From assembly GCA_964242425.1 (NCBI GenBank), contig CAXTCK010000048.1, forward strand, positions 1 to 18,486: a stretch of 18,486 nt of DNA. Reading direction: 5' to 3'. The stretch comes from Lichenicola sp964242425 (GTDB taxonomy: Bacteria > Pseudomonadota > Alphaproteobacteria > Acetobacterales > Acetobacteraceae). A program made the position numbers and the translations under genes. Below the pieces are notes generated by a model, which made no database searches, had not been told where the DNA came from, and was given only the letters and a program-made list of their open reading frames with translations. Below, one piece after another: positions 14,211 through 18,486 of this stretch; positions within the stretch are counted from its first letter, which is position 1; each line of letters starts with the position of its first letter.

Positions 14211-16315
14211 CGGCGCGGGCGGACGGGTGGCCGGCTGCCGGTGAGGAGGGCCAGCAACGTTTCGACGCGCTGGGCGGGGCAGCACAGGAAGCACGAGGCC
14301 GGACCGGACGCCGCCTCGTCCAGGGGCCAGGCTTCCAGGCCGAGATCGGCGTATACGTCGAGCAGGGCCGGACCGACGCGCCAGAAGATCGGCTCGCGCC
14401 CTTCCTGCACCGCGAGGTCACGCAGGCGCCAGATGGCGGATACCTGGTCGGACGGGGTGCCTGCGGGATCGCCAAGGCCGATGATCAGGCGGTCCAGGCG
14501 GCGGAACGGCAGCATCGCCCGCCCGGTCTCCCCCGCCACCAGCCCGTCCGGGCGGCCGGGCGCCGCGGGAGGCAGGTCGACGCCGGATGGGGCCGAGGCG
14601 AGAAGCAGGGCTTCCGTATCGATGGTCCAGGGCAGCGGCGTCACCCGGCCGGGCAGGATCAGGCGCGTGATCGCCAGCAGGCCGACCAGCACGGACAGGC
14701 CGACCGACAACCGGGTGCGCGCGGTCATGCCCTGGCCCAGCACCAGCTCAAGCCAGCCGTTGTGGTTCATGGCGCTGACGTCCGGCTCGGTCTGTCCCAG
14801 GGTGACGAGGCAGGCCAGCAGCAGCAGCAGCGGCACGGCGGTTGCGGGCGACAGCGGCTCGCTCAGCAGGCGGGCGTGCCGGTAGTAGGAGGAGCGGAAC
14901 GGCGCCACCACGAGGGCGGCCAGGATCAGCACGCCCGGCACCGCCAGCGGCAGGCCACGCAGCGCGGTCAGGGCGGCGGCGGCGCAGAGCAGCACCAGGG
15001 TGGCGCCCCAGGCCAGGGTGACGCGCTGCGACAGGCCGATCGCGAGACCGATCAGTGCCGCGCCGAGGAGGGACGGAACGTAGTCGCCGGCGGCGGTGAC
15101 GATCCACGCGAAGCCGTTGTCGACGTCGAACAGCATTCCGGGCGGCGGCAGGGCGAAGGCGAGGTCGGCGGCGGGCTGGACCAGGCCCAGCGCCAGAAGC
15201 ATGGCGCCGCACAGCATCACGGCGGCGACGGCGACGGTGACGGCGAAGTCGGCCTCGCTGCCGCGTATGACCGCGGACGGCGACACGCGCGCCGGACGGG
15301 CAGGTCCGCGGCGACGGGCCAGCAGGGTGTCGCCGCGGAGCAGCAGCTCGTGGCCGGCGAACAGCAGGCCGGCCAGGAACAGCGGCACGATGTAGTAGAA
15401 CAGGCGGAACACCAGGATCACCACCACCGCGGCGGTGGAGGGCAGGAACGGCGACAGGCCCAGGATCATGGCCGCGTCGAACACGCCGAGGCCGCCCGGG
15501 ACGGTGGACAGCAGGCCGGCGCTGTAGGAGGCGATGTAGATGGCGAGAAAGGCCGGATACGCGAGGCCGGCGCCGGACGGGAGCAGGGAAAAGGCGATCG
15601 CGGCGGTGGCGGACACGTCCATGGCCGCGACCAGCACCTGGCCGATCGCCATGCGCAGGCCCGGAAGCGGGACCACCACCTGCCAGGCGCGGAACCGGAG
15701 CCGGATCGAGGGCAGCCGGGCGGACAGCAGGAGGTAGCCCGTGACGAGGCTCCAGGCGGCGATGCCGAGCGCGGTGAGGGTCCAGTGCGGCACGCGGGCG
15801 GACAGCATGGACAGCGCGTGCGGCTCTAGGAGGAGGACGCCGCCCACCAGGGCGCTGGCGCCCAGCACGTAGGTGATGGAGCAGAACGCGATGATGCGGG
15901 TGATCTCGAGCGGCTTCAGGCCCCAGTTGCCGTAGAGGCGGAAGCGGACCGCGGCACCGGAGATGGTGGCGAAGCCCAGGTTGTGGGACAGCACGTAGGC
16001 GCAGAAGGCGGCGAACGCGGTGCGGCCGAAATGGAGGCGGCGTCCGACGTGGATGGTGGCCAGCCGGTCGTAGAACGACACCACCGTGTAGGACAGCAGG
16101 GTGAAGCCGCCGGCGGCGAGCAGGGAGCGGCCGGGGATGCGCAGCATGCTGTCGCGGATCGACGAAAGGCTGAGGTGGCGGAACTCCTTCTGCACGGCAT
16201 AGATGGCGGCCGCGAGCAGGAGCAGGCCGAGCAGCGGCGGCAGGCGGCGCGCGAGGCGGCGCCAGGCCGGCCTGGAAGCGGGCCCGGTCGCGTCGGGCGG
16301 CGAAGGGTGGCGCAC
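14207..16315 (-). CDS. MprF-like membrane protein (LPG synthase/flippase type), truncated transferase domain
   Basis: The 702-aa protein has about a dozen membrane helices. The first 330 residues match the LPG synthase TM domain (UPF0104/YbhN), including the conserved STVPGGLGVFDAA near residue 270; a second membrane block covers about 355-570. Only about 115 residues follow, starting with the opening of the MprF catalytic domain (LDRLIIGLGDPAG...WRLRDLAVQEGREPIFWRV...YADLGLEAWPLDE). The remaining roughly 200 residues of a full-length MprF (about 840-880 aa), which hold the Lys-tRNA and lipid transfer site, are absent. The protein may therefore be only a lipid flippase-type membrane protein, or nonfunctional. 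The start is GTG at 16315 with a weak ribosome site, 20 bp after lysK, suggesting co-transcription. The stop TAG lies in the palindromic element at 14118-14210. Confidence 0.88.
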   Translation of the reverse strand: MRHPSPPDATGPASRPAWRRLARRLPPLLGLLLLAAAIYAVQKEFRHLSLSSIRDSMLRIPGRSLLAAGGFTLLSYTVVSFYDRLATIHVGRRLHFGRTAFAAFCAYVLSHNLGFATISGAAVRFRLYGNWGLKPLEITRIIAFCSITYVLGASALVGGVLLLEPHALSMLSARVPHWTLTALGIAAWSLVTGYLLLSARLPSIRLRFRAWQVVVPLPGLRMAIGQVLVAAMDVSATAAIAFSLLPSGAGLAYPAFLAIYIASYSAGLLSTVPGGLGVFDAAMILGLSPFLPSTAAVVVILVFRLFYYIVPLFLAGLLFAGHELLLRGDTLLARRRGPARPARVSPSAVIRGSEADFAVTVAVAAVMLCGAMLLALGLVQPAADLAFALPPPGMLFDVDNGFAWIVTAAGDYVPSLLGAALIGLAIGLSQRVTLAWGATLVLLCAAAALTALRGLPLAVPGVLILAALVVAPFRSSYYRHARLLSEPLSPATAVPLLLLLACLVTLGQTEPDVSAMNHNGWLELVLGQGMTARTRLSVGLSVLVGLLAITRLILPGRVTPLPWTIDTEALLLASAPSGVDLPPAAPGRPDGLVAGETGRAMLPFRRLDRLIIGLGDPAGTPSDQVSAIWRLRDLAVQEGREPIFWRVGPALLDVYADLGLEAWPLDEAASGPASCFLCCPAQRVETLLALLTGSRPPVRPRR

Positions 16316-16335
16316 GCGGCGGTTCCGGGACGGAA

Positions 16336-18131
16336 TCAGGATCCGGGACGTATCAGCGCGCTCTCGATCAGCGCCACCGTTTCCGCGACGCCGTAGAGGG
16401 CGATGAAGATGCCGAAGCGCGGCCCTTCCTTCTGGCCCAGCAGCACCTCGTAGAGGCAGCCGAACCAGGCGCGCAGCTCGGGGAAGTCGTGCCGCTTGCC
16501 GACGGCGAACACCAGGTTCTGCAAGGCTTCGGCATCGTTGGCCGGGTCAGGGACCGCGCCTGGGCCTGCGTCGGGCGGTAGGTCCGGGGGTGCTTCCGGC
16601 GCCATGCCCTTCAGGGTTTCGGCGAGGTCGACCAGGGCGGCGCGCTCGCGTGCGTCCGGGGCGCGGAAGGACTTCGTCGGGCGGACGAAGTCGCGGTAGT
16701 AGGCGACGGCGTGCTCGACCAGGCGGGCCAGCAGCGGGTCGGCCGGGGACGCGGTTCGGGACGCACCCTGGGATGCGCCCTGCGACGCACCGGGGGCGTA
16801 GCGGTCGAGGAAGCCCCACAGCACGTCGGGGGTGTCGGCGTTGGCGACCGAGGCGAGGTTGAGAAGCATGCCGAACGAGACTGGGCTGCCGGCGCCGGGG
16901 GTTTCGCCGCGGTCGATGAACCAGGCGGGGTTGCCCTGCAGGGCGAGCGCCTGGGCGGGGTNNNNNNNNNNNNNNNNNNNNNNNNNNNNNNNNNNNNNNN
17001 NNNNNNNNNNNNNNNNNNNNNNNNNNNNNNNNNNNNNNNNNNNNNNNNNNNNNNNNNNNNNGCCTGCTGGGCGGCCTTGGCGCGATTGGCCAGGTACTCG
17101 TCGGCGGCGCGCGGGATGACGTCGAAGAACAGGCGCTTGGCGCGGGTCGGCTGGTTGAACATGTACTGTGCGAGGGATTCAGCCGGGGCGTAGCGCAGCC
17201 ATTCCTCGACCGACAGGCCGTTGCCCTTGGACTTGCTGATCTTCTGGGCGTGCTCGTCGAGGAACAGCTCGTAGGTCAGGCTGACCGGGGGCTCGGCGCC
17301 CAGCACGCGACATACCTTGGACGACAGGCGCACGCTGTCGATCAGGTCCTTGCCGGACATCTCGTAGTCGACGCCGAGCGCTGCCCAGCGCATCGCCCAG
17401 TCGGCCTTCCATTGCAGCTTGGCGTGGCCGCCGGTGACGGGGGTCTCGAACGCGCGGCCGGTGTCGTCGCGCCAGCGCACCGTGCCGGCGGCGGCGTCGA
17501 TGGCGTCGATGCGGACCTGCATCACCACGCCGGTCTCGGGATGCAGCGGCAGGATCGGGGAATAGGTGGCGCGACGGTCGGGGCCCAGGGTGGGGGCGAT
17601 CACGGCGACGATCTCGTCGTGCAGGGCCAGCACGCGCAGCAGGGTCTCGTCGAAGCGGCCGGCGCGGTAGTACTCGGTGGCGGAGGCGAACTCGTAGGTA
17701 AAGCCGAAGCCGTCAAGGAAAGAGCGCAGGCGGGCGTTGTTGTGCGCGCCGAAGCTGGAATGGGTGCCGAACGGGTCGGGCACGGCGGAAAGCGGGCGGC
17801 CGAGGAAGCCCGCGAGCATGTCGCGGTTGGGAACGTTGTCCGGGACCTTGCGCAGGCCGTCCATGTCGTCGCTGAAGGCGAGGATGCGGGCGGGGCGGCC
17901 GGTGAGCGCGGTGTACGCCTGGGCGACCCAGCCGGTGCGGGCGACCTCGCCGAAGGTGCCGATGTGCGGCAGGCCGGACGGGCCGTAGCCGGTTTCCAGC
18001 AGCGCCGGCGCGTCGTGGGGCTTGCGCTCGGTGTGTGCCGCGAGACGGGCGGCCTCCTCGAACGGCCAGGACTTGGGAAGCGGCGCCTGGTGGGCGTGCG
18101 GGAGGGTCGGTGTCTGGACGGCGGAGGGCAT
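16336..18131 (-). CDS. lysK: Lysyl-tRNA synthetase, class I (interrupted by assembly gap)
   Basis: Class I LysRS attaches lysine to tRNA-Lys in the cytoplasm and is the usual form in alphaproteobacteria. ATG 18131 opens the frame. The HIGH-type motif is GPSGLPHIGT (HIGT at 56-59) and the KMSKS-type motif is KISKS at 297-301. The frame is intact to the N block at 17061. After it the family sequence resumes as NPAWFIDRG, PVSFGMLLNLASVANADTPDVLWGFLDRY, and continues to TGA at 16336. The 100 Ns put the two halves out of frame, so the gap length is a placeholder; a true length of 3n+2 bases would join them. Without the gap the protein is already about 565 aa, slightly long for the family because of an Ala/Pro-rich insert and GASQ repeats near the C-terminus. 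It heads a two-gene operon with the mprF-like gene. Confidence 0.95.
16760..16791. repeat. 12-bp in-frame tandem repeat in lysK
   Basis: The units gacgcaccctgg (16760-16771), gatgcgccctgc (16772-16783) and a partial gacgcacc (16784-16791) encode GASQGASQGAS on the minus strand, followed by RTAS. The stretch forms a small polar linker in the C-terminal half of LysK, outside the active-site domain, and is probably tolerated as a disordered loop. Confidence 0.75.
16962..17061. other. Assembly gap of 100 N inside lysK
   Basis: Exactly 100 Ns join two contigs, the common placeholder for a gap of unknown size. The flanking LysK sequences (EYLANRAKAAQQA before the gap and PAQALALQGNPAWF after it in coding order) together already cover the region normally found between EYL and the conserved NP. 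Little or no sequence is therefore likely to be missing. Confidence 0.97.
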
Positions 18132-18486
18132 GGATGAAGGTTTAGCCCGAATGGGGGCTGTGCGGAAACGGCGGCGCGGATGGGGTGGGTTGTGGGGCGG
18201 GGAGTTCAGGCCAGCGGGCGGGATGATGGACGGGGGACGGCCGAGAGGGAACGATTGCGGGCGTGCGGCTGCGGGGGCGGCGGCATGGCCGGGAACCGGG
18301 CGGCGCGGTGTGACGGGGTGGCCGGGGCGGGGACGGTCGGGGGGCGGGGGTCGGGGGCCTGCGGGGCGGGGTCCTCGGGCGGGGGGGGGGGTTTGCCTGG
18401 CCCGAGGGCGGGACACAGCGGAGTTCGGGTGGAACGGGGCGCGACGGGGGGGGGGGGGAGATCGGAGGAGCGGCGCGGAGGGGAAG
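18132..18486. other. G-rich low-complexity region without a supportable gene
   Basis: Upstream of lysK the plus strand is dominated by G, with homopolymer runs of 11 G (18381-18391) and 13 G (18446-18458). Open frames cross it, but they encode Pro/Arg/Gly-rich shadows with no recognisable family or start signal. It should contain the lysK promoter, but no convincing -35/-10 pair was found. The composition is unlike the rest of the window and fits a poor-quality contig end, or a G-quadruplex-prone tract. Confidence 0.6.

Noticed and set aside
16336..16869. Separate small gene downstream of the N gap
   Set aside because: Its translation (NLASVANADTPDVLWGFLDRY) is the normal C-terminal part of class I LysRS, so it is the second half of lysK, not an independent gene.

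Overview
The window is an 18.5 kb piece of a very GC-rich draft bacterial genome with a 100-N assembly gap at 16962-17061. A class I lysyl-tRNA synthetase, the codon use and the gene families point to an alphaproteobacterium, most likely Acetobacteraceae or a relative in the Rhodospirillales. That placement is inference, since there is no rRNA or other marker here.

Left part (1-1767, minus strand): the N-terminal two thirds or so of a secreted peptide-N-glycosidase A (PNGase A) family protein runs off the left edge. Next comes a perfect-stem rho-independent terminator that closes a Bax inhibitor-1/YccA family membrane protein gene, whose putative promoter lies at about 1738-1767.

Middle part (1887-9029, plus strand): eight cistrons are packed with overlapping or nearly touching ends, which suggests one transcription unit. 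They are a 36-aa membrane peptide (uncertain), ThpR (RNA 2',3'-cyclic phosphodiesterase), a periplasmic PCu(A)C-like protein that has lost the copper ligands, a Fe-S type uracil-DNA glycosylase family protein, and a complete peptide-type ABC importer (binding protein, two permeases, and one polypeptide carrying both ATPase domains). An MgtC/SapB family gene follows at 9207-10021 and is broken by one missing base near 9531-9533.

Right-middle part (10059-14111): a TPR-sulfotransferase (minus strand) is divergent from a right-handed beta-helix, pectate-lyase-like/tailspike-like protein (plus strand). The beta-helix start is unusual. A 16-codon ORF with a strong Shine-Dalgarno sequence ends two bases before its ATG, so the two are either translationally coupled or split by a lost base.

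Right part (14118-18131): an approximately 90-bp palindromic intergenic element separates the beta-helix gene from a convergent minus-strand pair. The pair is lysK (class I lysyl-tRNA synthetase) followed 20 bp later by an MprF-like membrane protein. MprF enzymes use Lys-tRNA, so the pairing makes biochemical sense, but this MprF lacks most of its transferase domain and its stop codon lies in the edge of the palindromic element. The last 355 bp is G-rich, low-complexity DNA without a supportable gene.

No CRISPR array, tRNA, rRNA, transposase or phage module was seen. The points most worth a second look are the bacterial PNGase A homologue, the truncated MprF ending in a palindromic element next to lysK, the ligand-less PCu(A)C protein, and the cytosolic-looking beta-helix protein paired with a TPR-sulfotransferase.
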